NCBI RefSeq assembly: GCF_900112085.1 | Contig: NZ_FOJY01000014.1 | Location: forward strand, 1-64,000 | Source of the DNA: Acetitomaculum ruminis DSM 5522 | Lineage (GTDB): Bacteria; Bacillota; Clostridia; Lachnospirales; Lachnospiraceae | Length of the DNA: 64,000 nucleotides | Direction of reading: 5' to 3' | In this document: positions 35,317 through 43,653 of the stretch, one piece after another | How positions within the stretch are numbered: the first letter of the stretch is position 1 | How the letters are laid out: each line of letters starts with the position of its first letter | Translations under genes and position numbers: made by a program | The notes under the pieces: generated by a model | The model's database searches: none | Seen by the model: the letters and a program-made list of their open reading frames with translations, nothing else | What the model was told of the DNA's origin: nothing

Positions 35317-36269
35317 TAATTTCCACCCTTTCTGCCTTTTCTTCTTATTCTGGGATCAAACCACTGATAGGACAAGTCAACAAAAAGGTTCACCATTACA
35401 TATATAAAGCCCATCCACAGTACATATCCTTGAATAACCTGATAGTCCCTTTTTGAAATAGCATCCACAGCAGTCTTTCCTATTCCATTGTAACTAAATA
35501 CCGTTTCTACTATCATTGTTCCTCCAAGTAATCCTCCAAAGCTCATTCCAAGCATGGTAACAATGGACAACAGGGAATTTGGAAGTATATGTTTAAATAT
35601 TATTGCTGATTTTTTTACCCCTCTTGACAAACAACCTATTATGTAATTTTCCCCCATTTGTTCCAACATGACTGCCCGTATTCTTCTGATGTAATATGCG
35701 CTCATTCCCAATCCCAATGTAAGAGTAGGCATAATAAGCTTTTCAAAAGAACCTGAGCCGCCAACCGGCAGTAAATGAAGCTTTACACTAAAAAGGTAAA
35801 TAAGCATCATCCCCACCCAGAAACCCGGTATGGATACTCCAATAAAGGACATAAATCTTATAATATAATCTGCAATTTTATTCTTATATACTGCTGATAT
35901 AATTCCCAATGGAAAGGACACTGCTATCATAAAAATAAAGGAAGTCACTGCTAAAATAACAGTATTAGGTAATTTTCTTGCAAGTACCTTAGCCACCGGC
36001 TGACCATATTGTACCGATAAGCCAAAATCTCCGTGAAAAATTCCGTTTAACCAGACCATATACTGTTCAACAAAGGGTTTATCAAGACCATACTTTTCTC
36101 TCATCCTGGACATCACTTCTTCATCATGACCGGCTCCCATGGACTCAACCAGCTGTTCAACCGGATCTGATGGTAAAATATAAGTTAGAGAAAAAGTAAG
36201 AATAGACAAGCCAAATAAAATAACGACCAATGAGGCCATTCTTGTAGAAATCTCTTTTATCTGTTCCAT
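35316..36269 (-). CDS. ABC importer permease, NikB/DppB type
   Basis: 317 residues, six transmembrane segments. Typical DppB/NikB features are the N-terminal IFGLSILTFSL-like helix (VILFGLSILTFSLTYILPSD), GLDKPFVEQYMVWLNGIFHG, and GGTMIVETVFSYNGIGK near the end. AGAGGA lies 5 bases before the ATG. First gene of the five-gene importer operon; the gap to the divergent methyltransferase-MarR gene is 301 bases and holds both promoters. Confidence 0.92.
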   Translation of the reverse strand: MEQIKEISTRMASLVVILFGLSILTFSLTYILPSDPVEQLVESMGAGHDEEVMSRMREKYGLDKPFVEQYMVWLNGIFHGDFGLSVQYGQPVAKVLARKLPNTVILAVTSFIFMIAVSFPLGIISAVYKNKIADYIIRFMSFIGVSIPGFWVGMMLIYLFSVKLHLLPVGGSGSFEKLIMPTLTLGLGMSAYYIRRIRAVMLEQMGENYIIGCLSRGVKKSAIIFKHILPNSLLSIVTMLGMSFGGLLGGTMIVETVFSYNGIGKTAVDAISKRDYQVIQGYVLWMGFIYVMVNLFVDLSYQWFDPRIRRKGRKGGN

Positions 36270-36570
36270 AATTATCCTCTTTTTTTAATTAATATTATCC
36301 CTGTAATCATTCCTGTAATTTAGTACCACGCGATACTATCTTTTTATTAGACTAGCATTAACCCTTTATTATGTCAATGCTTTTATTAAAAATATATTTA
36401 TTGATTTTTTAAAATTATATGGTATTCTTAATATATATGTTTTGTTATCAGAAGAAATATATGTTTAAAACAACACTGCGCTTATGTATAAATTTATATT
36501 ATTTTTTTAAATATAATATGTTAGGATTTTTAAATCCAATAGTAAATAATTAATATAGAGGGAATTTCTT
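36270..36570. promoter_or_regulatory. Divergent promoter region with a palindrome at the methyltransferase-MarR start
   Basis: GGATTTTTAAATCC (36524-36537, arms GGATTT/AAATCC) lies seven bases after TATAAT (36512-36517), so it covers the expected transcription start of the methyltransferase-MarR gene, 34 bases before its ATG. That position suits autorepression by the MarR domain. The rest of the region must carry the minus-strand promoter of the importer operon, which I cannot place with confidence. Confidence 0.5.
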
Positions 36571-37755
36571 ATGAATAAAACTATTAAAGAATTTTGGGAT
36601 TACAGGGCAAAAAGCTACGGTGTATTGCGAAGCGAGCATCTAAACAGTTCCAATTTCACCTTTTGGAAACAGGAATTAGAAAGCAATTTTCCTCCCGGAA
36701 AAAGACTAAGGGTACTTGATATTGGTACATCTACAGGATTTATGGCAATAGCTGCTGCATCATTGGGACACCATGTTTATGCCATTGATATTTCAGATAA
36801 AATGATAGAAGAAGCAAAAAAAGCTTCAAAGAATTTTTTAGAAAATGACAAACTTACCTTTATCCATTTTAAGGTTATGGATGCAGAAGCTTTAGAATAT
36901 GAAGATGACTATTTTGATGCTGTCATATCCCGAAACACCACCTGGACTCTTTGTGATGTTAAAAAAACCTACGAAGAAGCCTTTAGAGTTTTAAAACCCG
37001 GTGGAGTTTTTTTAAACTATGATGCAGATTACGGAAAAATAAGCTTTTATAATAATTTTTTGGAAACTCATGATTCCAAGGATATTCAAGATAAAGAATT
37101 TGTAAAATATTGTAAACTTAGCGATGAATATAAATCACAGCTTCCCATTAGTTTTGTAAGCCGTCCCCAATGGGATGTTACTGTTTTAAGAAGTCTGGGA
37201 TTTGCCCATTGTGAATATGAAACCGATATAAGCAGCAAATTCAATCCCCACGGAAATATCGGAAATAAACGAAGCGACATGTTTTTCATATATGCCGTTA
37301 AACCCATATCCAGACAATCGGATTCGGAAAATGTCTATATGAAAATCTTTATGCAACATCTTTTTTTAAAAAAAAGAGAAGAACGCTTTTATGCCAATTT
37401 CTTTGAAAAATCCAATATTCCCATGAGTCATTTTCTTGTACTTTTATTATTAATGGAACACGAAGAAGGACTAAGACCCAGTGATATTTCTGATTATCTG
37501 CTTATCCCAAGGCAAAGTATAACAAGGATTATCTCATCTTTTATTGATAATCATTATGTTAAAGCCATTAAAAATTCAAAAGATGCAAGAAGTTTTTTGG
37601 CCGTAATAACTAAAAAGGGAAAAAACTATGCAAATCATCTGTTTGAACAGGTTAGCCCTTCTCAAATAAAAGCCATTGATTATTGTGGTGTAGAAAACTG
37701 GAAAGAAGCTAATAAATTCTATAAAAATTTTCTGGATTATATTGAAAACTGTTAA
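36571..37755 (+). CDS. Fusion of class I SAM methyltransferase and MarR-type regulator
   Basis: 394 residues. Residues 1-240 are a class I methyltransferase with motif I LDIGTSTGFMAIA (49-61), acidic AIDIS after strand 2, and motif IV-like DYFDAVISRNTTWTL followed by EEAFRVLKPGGVFL. Residues about 255-394 form a MarR-like winged helix, with MSHFLVLLLLMEHEEGLRPS, the DNA-recognition helix IPRQSITRIISSFIDN and a wing around KNSKDARSFLAVITKKG. Both parts have normal length, so it is a true fusion. It is divergent from the nickel/peptide importer and probably regulates it, using SAM or the methylated product as a cue. This is inference; the methyl acceptor is unknown. Confidence 0.85.
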   Translation: MNKTIKEFWDYRAKSYGVLRSEHLNSSNFTFWKQELESNFPPGKRLRVLDIGTSTGFMAIAAASLGHHVYAIDISDKMIEEAKKASKNFLENDKLTFIHFKVMDAEALEYEDDYFDAVISRNTTWTLCDVKKTYEEAFRVLKPGGVFLNYDADYGKISFYNNFLETHDSKDIQDKEFVKYCKLSDEYKSQLPISFVSRPQWDVTVLRSLGFAHCEYETDISSKFNPHGNIGNKRSDMFFIYAVKPISRQSDSENVYMKIFMQHLFLKKREERFYANFFEKSNIPMSHFLVLLLLMEHEEGLRPSDISDYLLIPRQSITRIISSFIDNHYVKAIKNSKDARSFLAVITKKGKNYANHLFEQVSPSQIKAIDYCGVENWKEANKFYKNFLDYIENC

Positions 37756-37771
37756 ACCAGGATGTAAAAAA

Positions 37772-37794
37772 CCGGGCTTTACTAAAAAGCCCGG
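37772..37794. terminator. Bidirectional intrinsic terminator
   Basis: CCGGGCTTT (37772-37780) pairs perfectly with AAAGCCCGG (37786-37794), with A-runs before and T-runs after, between two convergent genes. Confidence 0.9.
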
Positions 37795-37800
37795 ATTGTT

Positions 37801-38184
37801 TTATTCATCATCATCCCCGTCAAAATCTTCACCCATGTTTTCACGGCTAAATACTCTTTTCTTCTGGCGTTCCTCTTCAACCTTGTCTGATAAAAGCTCC
37901 ATTACTTTTGAAGCATCCTTTACTTTTTCAATTTCAAAATCCCCAAGACTTTTATCAGAAGAATGAACCTCTATGGTTCCCACTCCAAAGATTCTTTGTC
38001 CCAGGGGTTTTCTGATTCCCAGGTCTAAAATTCTGTATAGTCTTACTTCATCTTCTACAATGTTTAAAAAACCTCTTTTAACAATTAGTTTATCCTCTTT
38101 TAGGGTGTATCTTGTGAAACTAATTGGTAAACCCAGGTGTCTTTTTTTATCTGTCCATAATTCGTTGTTATTTGTGTCTCCCAT
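37801..38184 (-). CDS. Bacterial PH-like domain protein (bPH2/DUF304 type)
   Basis: 127 residues from ATG 38184, which has AGGAGG six bases upstream; another ATG two codons earlier directly abuts the AGGAGG. The central part (about 20-85) resembles a bPH2 domain, with RYTLKEDKLIVKRGFLNIVE and YRILDLGIRKPLGQRIFGVG followed by a strand pair. No membrane segments are present, unlike most DUF304 proteins. The tail is very acidic (DFDGDDDE). Function unknown; a membrane- or protein-binding adaptor is possible. Confidence 0.75.
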   Translation of the reverse strand: MGDTNNNELWTDKKRHLGLPISFTRYTLKEDKLIVKRGFLNIVEDEVRLYRILDLGIRKPLGQRIFGVGTIEVHSSDKSLGDFEIEKVKDASKVMELLSDKVEEERQKKRVFSRENMGEDFDGDDDE

Positions 38185-38354
38185 AACCATCCTCCTGTAT
38201 TTGGTTAATTATTAAATCTGCTATGCTTAAATTATCAAAAATAATTATACACTATTTTCCCTTTTATTGTGTATTTTTATTAGATTATTATGGAATTAAA
38301 TCTACTTTTCATTGCCAAAGGACTGTTTTAGTGATATTATTTATAAAGTATGTA

Positions 38355-38384
38355 TTGACTTGGATGTACCAATTTAATTCTAAT
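38355..38384 (+). promoter_or_regulatory. Promoter of the amino acid importer operon
   Basis: TTGACT (38355-38360) and TCTAAT (38379-38384) are 18 bases apart. The leader to ATG 38494 is about 100 nt and contains a short hairpin (CGGC/GCCG near 38414-38428). I recognise no riboswitch in it. Confidence 0.4.
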
Positions 38385-38493
38385 TGTTAAACGGCGAATT
38401 TCCTTGAAAGATTTCGGCGAAGATGCCGGCTTTTATGGGAATTTTTTGCTTTTACAACAGGTACATCAAATAATAAAAAGCGAGGTGTTTTAT

Positions 38494-39351
38494 ATGAAAA
38501 AGAAATTTATGAAACTTTGCAGCCTTGTTATGGTTGCAGCAATTACCCTTTCTTTAGCCGGATGTGGCAATAATAATTCAGGTAATTCAAGCAGTTCGGA
38601 AAAATCCGAAGAGGATGTATTAAAAGTAGGTATGGAATGTGCATATGCTCCTTTTAACTGGACTCAGACAGATGATTCCAACGATGCTGTAGAAATCGAA
38701 GGCGGTGGATATGCCAGCGGTTATGATGTTATGATTGCCAAAAAAATTGCTGATGGCTTAGGAAAAAAACTTGTAATCGTAAAAACCGAATGGGATGGAT
38801 TAAGTCCTGCCATTACTTCCGGAAAAATCGATATGATTATTGCCGGTATGTCAGCTACTTCAGAACGTAAAGAAACCCTTGACTTTTCTGACAATTACTA
38901 CACTTCTGATTTAGTTGTGGTTGTAAAAAAAGATGGTGATTTCGCAAAGGCAAAAACTATCAATGATTTCAAAGGAGCTAAAATTACAGCTCAGCTTAAT
39001 ACTTTCCACTACACTGTAATCGACCAAATGAAGGATGTTGATAAGCAAACCGCTTTAGAAAACTTCCCTGATATGATTGTTGCTTTACAATCAGGTAAAA
39101 TCGACGGATATATTTCCGAAAAACCGGGTGCGCTTTCAGCTGTTGCTGCAAACGATGACCTTTCCTATGTTGAATTTGGTGAAGGTGACGGTTTTGAATA
39201 CAACACTGATGAAGTATCCATCGCTGTAGGTCTTAAAAAAGGAAGCGAGCTTACTGATAAAGTTAACGATATCCTTTCAGAAATCTCTGAGGATGATAGA
39301 GACGAAATGATGAAAGAAGCTATCAAAACTCAGCCGGTAAATGCGAATTAA
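38494..39351 (+). CDS. Polar amino acid ABC importer, substrate-binding lipoprotein
   Basis: 285 residues from ATG 38494, preceded by GAGGTG; an in-frame ATG 90 bases upstream would put an extra 30 residues before the signal peptide and has no site. Signal peptide with lipobox SLAGC. The mature protein is an SBP_bac_3 (cluster F) binding protein: LKVGMECAYAPFNWTQ, then YDVMIAKKIADGLGKKLVIV, and MIIAGMSATSERKETLDFSD. It binds a polar or basic amino acid outside the cell; which one is not deducible. First gene of a three-gene operon. Confidence 0.93.
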   Translation: MKKKFMKLCSLVMVAAITLSLAGCGNNNSGNSSSSEKSEEDVLKVGMECAYAPFNWTQTDDSNDAVEIEGGGYASGYDVMIAKKIADGLGKKLVIVKTEWDGLSPAITSGKIDMIIAGMSATSERKETLDFSDNYYTSDLVVVVKKDGDFAKAKTINDFKGAKITAQLNTFHYTVIDQMKDVDKQTALENFPDMIVALQSGKIDGYISEKPGALSAVAANDDLSYVEFGEGDGFEYNTDEVSIAVGLKKGSELTDKVNDILSEISEDDRDEMMKEAIKTQPVNAN

Positions 39352-39400
39352 TTAATAAAAATATATATGATTTGAATTAACTAGAAGGAGCAAATTATTT

Positions 39401-40186
39401 ATGGAGTCAAAAACTTTTTGGGACTGGGTCAGTGTAATTCTTGATCAATACTGGCCGATGTTCCTGCAAGGTGCCGGTGTGACCATGCTCATTGCCATGG
39501 TTGGTACTATTTTAGGATTTATTATTGGATTGATTGTTGCATCAATAAGGACAATTCCTGTTCGTCCACAGGATCATCAGGTAAAAAAAGCTGTTATGTC
39601 AGTTGTTAATTTCCTTATTGCAGTTTATGTTGAGGTATTTCGTGGTACCCCTATGATGGTTCAGGCTATGATTGTTTATTATGGTCTTATGGAGGCATTT
39701 AATATTGACCTTGCCCCACTTACCGCAGCATTTTTAATCGTTTCAATAAATACCGGAGCTTATATGGCAGAGATTGTCCGCGGTGGAATTGACTCTGTAG
39801 ATGATGGACAGTTTGATGCTGCCCACGCTATTGGAATGACTCATTGGCAGACAATGTTTAATGTTGTTTTACCACAGGCCATAAGAAATATCTTACCTGC
39901 CATTGGAAATGAATTTGTCATTAATATAAAGGATACCTCCGTACTTAATGTAATTTCCGTTTCCGAATTGTTCTTTGTTACAAAGACAGTAAAAGGTATA
40001 GCCCTTAGAACTTTTGAAACTTTCTTTATCGCTGGTATTGTTTACCTGGTGCTTACATTCACAGTTACCAGAATTTTAAGATATATAGAGAAGAAAATGG
40101 ATGGTTCAGATTCGTATACCATCATGTCTTCTTCCACAATGCCGGAAAACGGACTTAAAATTAAAGGAGGCTTTGAAAACAGATGA
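39401..40186 (+). CDS. Polar amino acid ABC importer, permease
   Basis: 261 residues, about five transmembrane segments, HisM/GlnP-type (HEQRo) permease. [19 protein letters not shown] and the EAA loop [17 protein letters not shown] are family signatures; [18 protein letters not shown] is conserved near the C-terminal end. AGAAGGAG precedes the ATG. Its stop overlaps the start of the ATPase gene by four bases. Confidence 0.93.
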   Translation: MESKTFWDWVSVILDQYWPMFLQGAGVTMLIAMVGTILGFIIGLIVASIRTIPVRPQDHQVKKAVMSVVNFLIAVYVEVFRGTPMMVQAMIVYYGLMEAFNIDLAPLTAAFLIVSINTGAYMAEIVRGGIDSVDDGQFDAAHAIGMTHWQTMFNVVLPQAIRNILPAIGNEFVINIKDTSVLNVISVSELFFVTKTVKGIALRTFETFFIAGIVYLVLTFTVTRILRYIEKKMDGSDSYTIMSSSTMPENGLKIKGGFENR

Positions 40187-40944
40187 GTGAACAGCATAAT
40201 AACAAAAATACAGTTATTGAAATAAAAGGACTCAAAAAAAATTTTGGGGAAAGAGAAATCTTAAAAGGCATTAATTTTGATGTTCACTATGGCGAAGTCG
40301 TTTCTCTTATTGGTTCTAGTGGTTCTGGAAAATCAACTCTTTTAAGATGTATAAATCTTTTAGAGTATCCAAGCGGTGGAGAAATATATTTCCATGGAAA
40401 CAATGTTTTAACAAAAGGCTATGATATTACAAAATACCGTGCAAAACTTGGTATGGTATTTCAATCCTTTAATCTTTTTGAAAATAAAACTGTTTTGGAC
40501 AATTGTATGTTGGGACAGATGAAGGTTTTGAAAATTGACAAAGAAACAGCCAGAAAAACTTCTCTTAAATATCTGGAAAAGGTTGGTATGAAAGAATACA
40601 TCAATGCAAAACCACGCCAGTTATCCGGTGGTCAAAAACAGCGTGTTGCCATTGCAAGAGCTCTTTCCATGGAACCGGAAGCCTTATTATTTGATGAGCC
40701 GACTTCCGCTTTGGACCCGGAGATGGTAGGCGAAGTTATGAAGGTTATAAAAGATCTTGCTGACAGCGGTCTTACAATGATAGTTGTAACCCACGAAATG
40801 CAGTTTGCCAAAGAGGTTTCAAACAGGGTAGTATTTATGAATGAGGGAGTTATCCTCGAAGATGACACCCCGGAAAATATTTTCAATGCCCCAAAACATC
40901 AAAGAACAAAGGAATTTTTAAGCAGATCATTAAATCAATACTAG
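40183..40944 (+). CDS. Polar amino acid ABC importer, ATPase
   Basis: 253 residues. Walker [11 protein letters not shown]-loop [10 protein letters not shown], signature [15 protein letters not shown], Walker [15 protein letters not shown] and the switch His in VTHEMQFA are all intact, the pattern of GlnQ/HisP-type ATPases. AGGAGG precedes the ATG inside the end of the permease gene. Last gene of the operon, followed by a terminator. Confidence 0.95.
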   Translation: MSEQHNNKNTVIEIKGLKKNFGEREILKGINFDVHYGEVVSLIGSSGSGKSTLLRCINLLEYPSGGEIYFHGNNVLTKGYDITKYRAKLGMVFQSFNLFENKTVLDNCMLGQMKVLKIDKETARKTSLKYLEKVGMKEYINAKPRQLSGGQKQRVAIARALSMEPEALLFDEPTSALDPEMVGEVMKVIKDLADSGLTMIVVTHEMQFAKEVSNRVVFMNEGVILEDDTPENIFNAPKHQRTKEFLSRSLNQY

Positions 40945-40949
40945 AATAA

Positions 40950-40973
40950 AAAAAGGAGCTTAGGCTCCTTTTT
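40950..40973 (+). terminator. Intrinsic terminator of the amino acid importer operon
   Basis: AAAAAGGAGC pairs with GCTCCTTTTT around a TTAG loop, followed by further T residues. Confidence 0.9.
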
Positions 40974-41088
40974 TTTGTATTTTTTCTTTATAACTCTTAA
41001 TTTTCTTCAAAAAACTAAGAATCCAATATAAATCTTACGATAAGAAAATAAATGATTTTATAATAAAGTTTTTATTTAGGAGGTCAAA

Positions 41089-42354
41089 ATGAACAAACTT
41101 AGAAAATATTTTTTTGTAATGTTATCAATGTTAATTGTTTTATCATTTAATTACATGTGTGTGTTTGCGAAAGAAACTATCTCTTTAAAAGAAGTATCTG
41201 GTTTGTCAGATGATACATATAATGAAAAGGTTCCTGAAGAAACCAGAACAGCGAATTATCAAATTTTTGAAGATAATTTCAAATCAGCTAATGATTATTT
41301 AAGATACAATTTTTCTTTAGATTTTTCTAAAATGGACTCTGCAGCTGTATGTTTAGTTAGAAAAGGTTATGTTGGAGCTCGAATTAAAGTTTTTGATGAA
41401 AAAGGAAATCAAATACTACAAAAGGAAGTCGGTTATAGACATGCAAAAAATTGGGGATTTATTGATAAGCCATCAGCTGATGCCACGATTTGCAATTATA
41501 CAATTACGGTTACACCGATTTCGTATCAGAATAAAGCAAGTAATTTTAGAATAATTGTAGGTGATAAAAAAGATACTGAGTTGATGATGAGCGGAAAAGA
41601 TAATGCTGTATTATTGGACGAGTATTGTGAATCAAAAGTAAATTTAGAAAATAATCAATATGTTCCTAATGTTGGAGAATATTGGTTCAAATTTACAAAA
41701 TCAACTAGAAGCGTTATAACTGTCCTAAGTAATGTTTATAATATTCATTTTAAAGTTTTAAAGGCTAGTAACTTATTTCCTGAGTATGATTCCTCATTAG
41801 ATAACAAATCACATAAGACCTCTTTTTTAGGAAATGGACCATGGAAATGTGCGGAAAAAAGCGATTTAACAGACATTATTGATTTTGACGAATATTACTT
41901 AGTAGTTTATTCCGAAAATCCACAAAATGGATTATTTTTAAAAACAGGAACTATGGCTACCGCAGTAGGGAATCCCGTTATGTCTCCTGGAAACATTACC
42001 ATATCACCAAATATTCATATGAAAATTAATAATTCTCGTTATACACCATTATATTTTAATTTTAACCAAATAACTTATTTACCAAATACAGCCCAAGCTA
42101 TTGATGTTAATCTCGAAGACGTACGTTTATCATATGTGGACAGTTGGAAAATAAAGACACCAGATAAGCCGTATTGGTTTACAAGCCCGCCAACAGGTTA
42201 TCAAAAAATTGATATGAATTTTGTCAAAGACTCTCTTAACAATGTTAGTCTAAATGGAACTTGGTGTGCAAGTATTAAGGCAAGTAGTTCATATAAAAAT
42301 CTTACTATTACCCCTAGTTTTTATATCTCTTACTACTATGAATTTGGTGATTAA
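41089..42354 (+). CDS. Secreted protein of unknown function
   Basis: 421 residues. The N-terminal 28 residues are a signal peptide (basic start MNKLRKYFF, hydrophobic core, cleavage near VFAK). The rest is rich in beta-prone and Tyr/Asn/Ser residues, without membrane segments, cell-wall sorting signal or recognised domain. SADATICNYTITVTPISYQN and KASNFRIIVGDK suggest beta-sandwich domains of the pre-peptidase type in the first half, and WFKFTKSTRSVITV a second one. Good AGGAGG seven bases before the ATG. It lies 63 bases before another unrecognised gene on the same strand and is probably co-transcribed with it. Confidence 0.7.
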   Translation: MNKLRKYFFVMLSMLIVLSFNYMCVFAKETISLKEVSGLSDDTYNEKVPEETRTANYQIFEDNFKSANDYLRYNFSLDFSKMDSAAVCLVRKGYVGARIKVFDEKGNQILQKEVGYRHAKNWGFIDKPSADATICNYTITVTPISYQNKASNFRIIVGDKKDTELMMSGKDNAVLLDEYCESKVNLENNQYVPNVGEYWFKFTKSTRSVITVLSNVYNIHFKVLKASNLFPEYDSSLDNKSHKTSFLGNGPWKCAEKSDLTDIIDFDEYYLVVYSENPQNGLFLKTGTMATAVGNPVMSPGNITISPNIHMKINNSRYTPLYFNFNQITYLPNTAQAIDVNLEDVRLSYVDSWKIKTPDKPYWFTSPPTGYQKIDMNFVKDSLNNVSLNGTWCASIKASSSYKNLTITPSFYISYYYEFGD

Positions 42355-42417
42355 ACATGCAATTTACAATGCTACTAACATACATCAACATTTCTTTTAT
42401 TCAGGGAGGTATACGTA

Positions 42418-43476
42418 ATGAATATAGAAAGTCTAAACTTGTACAATACGGATAACATTTCCGTTTATAATAATCCTATAAATAAAAATCATTCCGATAC
42501 ACTTTTATCAAGAAATGAACAAAATTTTGACACTTATGAAAAGAGCGAAAATATAGACTGTTACGAAAACTATTCTAAATACCGAGAGAAATTTAGTATG
42601 CCAGAAAGTATCTTTTCAGACCACTATGCCTGGGATATGCAAACAAAAATAGCATATTACATGAATGATTTTTATTCAGGTAAGGTGAGCCAAAGTGATT
42701 TGGAAAATTTTTTTAAGAAATGTTGTGAGTCAATGCGTATTTACAGAACCCAAAAACATCAAACTACCGGAAATAATTTAAATGATAATAAACAAATCCT
42801 TAGTCAAATGTATGAATTTTTTGCTATGGATAACTTGAGAGCAGCTAATCGTGCAAACGAAATCGAAGGTGATATACAAACTCAAAAATATGGAGGCGTC
42901 CAGCGTTACTTGGTATATTACAATTCCGATTATTATTATAAATGTCAGGACACAAAAATGTTACTAAGAGATTTTTTAAAAAATGTAGAAGGTGATTGGG
43001 ATTTACCCTCAATAGACCCACAAAAAATCGAAGATAATTCAAGAAAACATTATGCCGATGGAAAATTTAGTTTTAACATTCTATGGAACGATACATTTAA
43101 ATCCTCCCTTAAAAATGCTAAAATTGAAAATGTAAATTTTGTTCCTCCCAAAAATTTTAAACTTTTTTTTAACATAAATGCTTCAAATGGTGACAGGATA
43201 TTAAATATATGTTCTGACAAGGATAATTATGACTTTGATGCTCCGTTTACAATTGGTTACTATGGAATTTTGGGTACACAGGAATTTGACTTAAATGAGC
43301 TCTTGTCTGAATTATCTATATCTAAAAAAAGCAAAAATCAAAAATCTCAAAAAGACATCTTTATTGGGTTACCAGTATTAACAAAGTGGTATTCTTTTAA
43401 GAGCAATAAGAATCATTTTTGGGGTATTATGTACTATGTAGAAGGAGATAGAAAATATCATTTTAAATCTTTCTAA
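42418..43476 (+). CDS. Unrecognised 352-residue protein
   Basis: No family recognised. There is no signal peptide; the first 60 residues are Asn/Ser/Tyr rich and probably disordered, followed by a predominantly helical part with the paired cysteines KKCCESM (about residues 100-106), and a C-terminal half rich in beta-prone sequence (FKLFFNINASNGDRILNICS, then ITIGYYGILGTQEFDLNEL-like). GGGAGG precedes the ATG. Base composition is similar to its neighbours. It follows the secreted 421-residue gene by 63 bases and ends in a terminator, so the two form a unit immediately upstream of the lasso-like cluster, but a link to it is not shown. Confidence 0.65.
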   Translation: MNIESLNLYNTDNISVYNNPINKNHSDTLLSRNEQNFDTYEKSENIDCYENYSKYREKFSMPESIFSDHYAWDMQTKIAYYMNDFYSGKVSQSDLENFFKKCCESMRIYRTQKHQTTGNNLNDNKQILSQMYEFFAMDNLRAANRANEIEGDIQTQKYGGVQRYLVYYNSDYYYKCQDTKMLLRDFLKNVEGDWDLPSIDPQKIEDNSRKHYADGKFSFNILWNDTFKSSLKNAKIENVNFVPPKNFKLFFNINASNGDRILNICSDKDNYDFDAPFTIGYYGILGTQEFDLNELLSELSISKKSKNQKSQKDIFIGLPVLTKWYSFKSNKNHFWGIMYYVEGDRKYHFKSF

Positions 43477-43483
43477 AAAACGT

Positions 43484-43507
43484 GGCTGTCGTATTAATGC
43501 GATAGCC
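43484..43507 (+). terminator. Intrinsic terminator after the 352-residue gene
   Basis: GGCTGTCG (43484-43491) pairs with CGATAGCC (43500-43507) with one G-U, followed by TTTTAT. It separates the two unrecognised genes from the lasso cyclase gene. Confidence 0.75.
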
Positions 43508-43653
43508 TTTTATAGTTGCTTATTTTTGAAAATGAAAAAAAGCCTCACATCATAAAATAATTTAGCGCGCTATAAAAGGTTTGTTTTTACTCGAAACTTG
43601 TATATTATATAAGAAAAGCACCTATTTCATATATTAATTAAAGGAGAGTTTTT

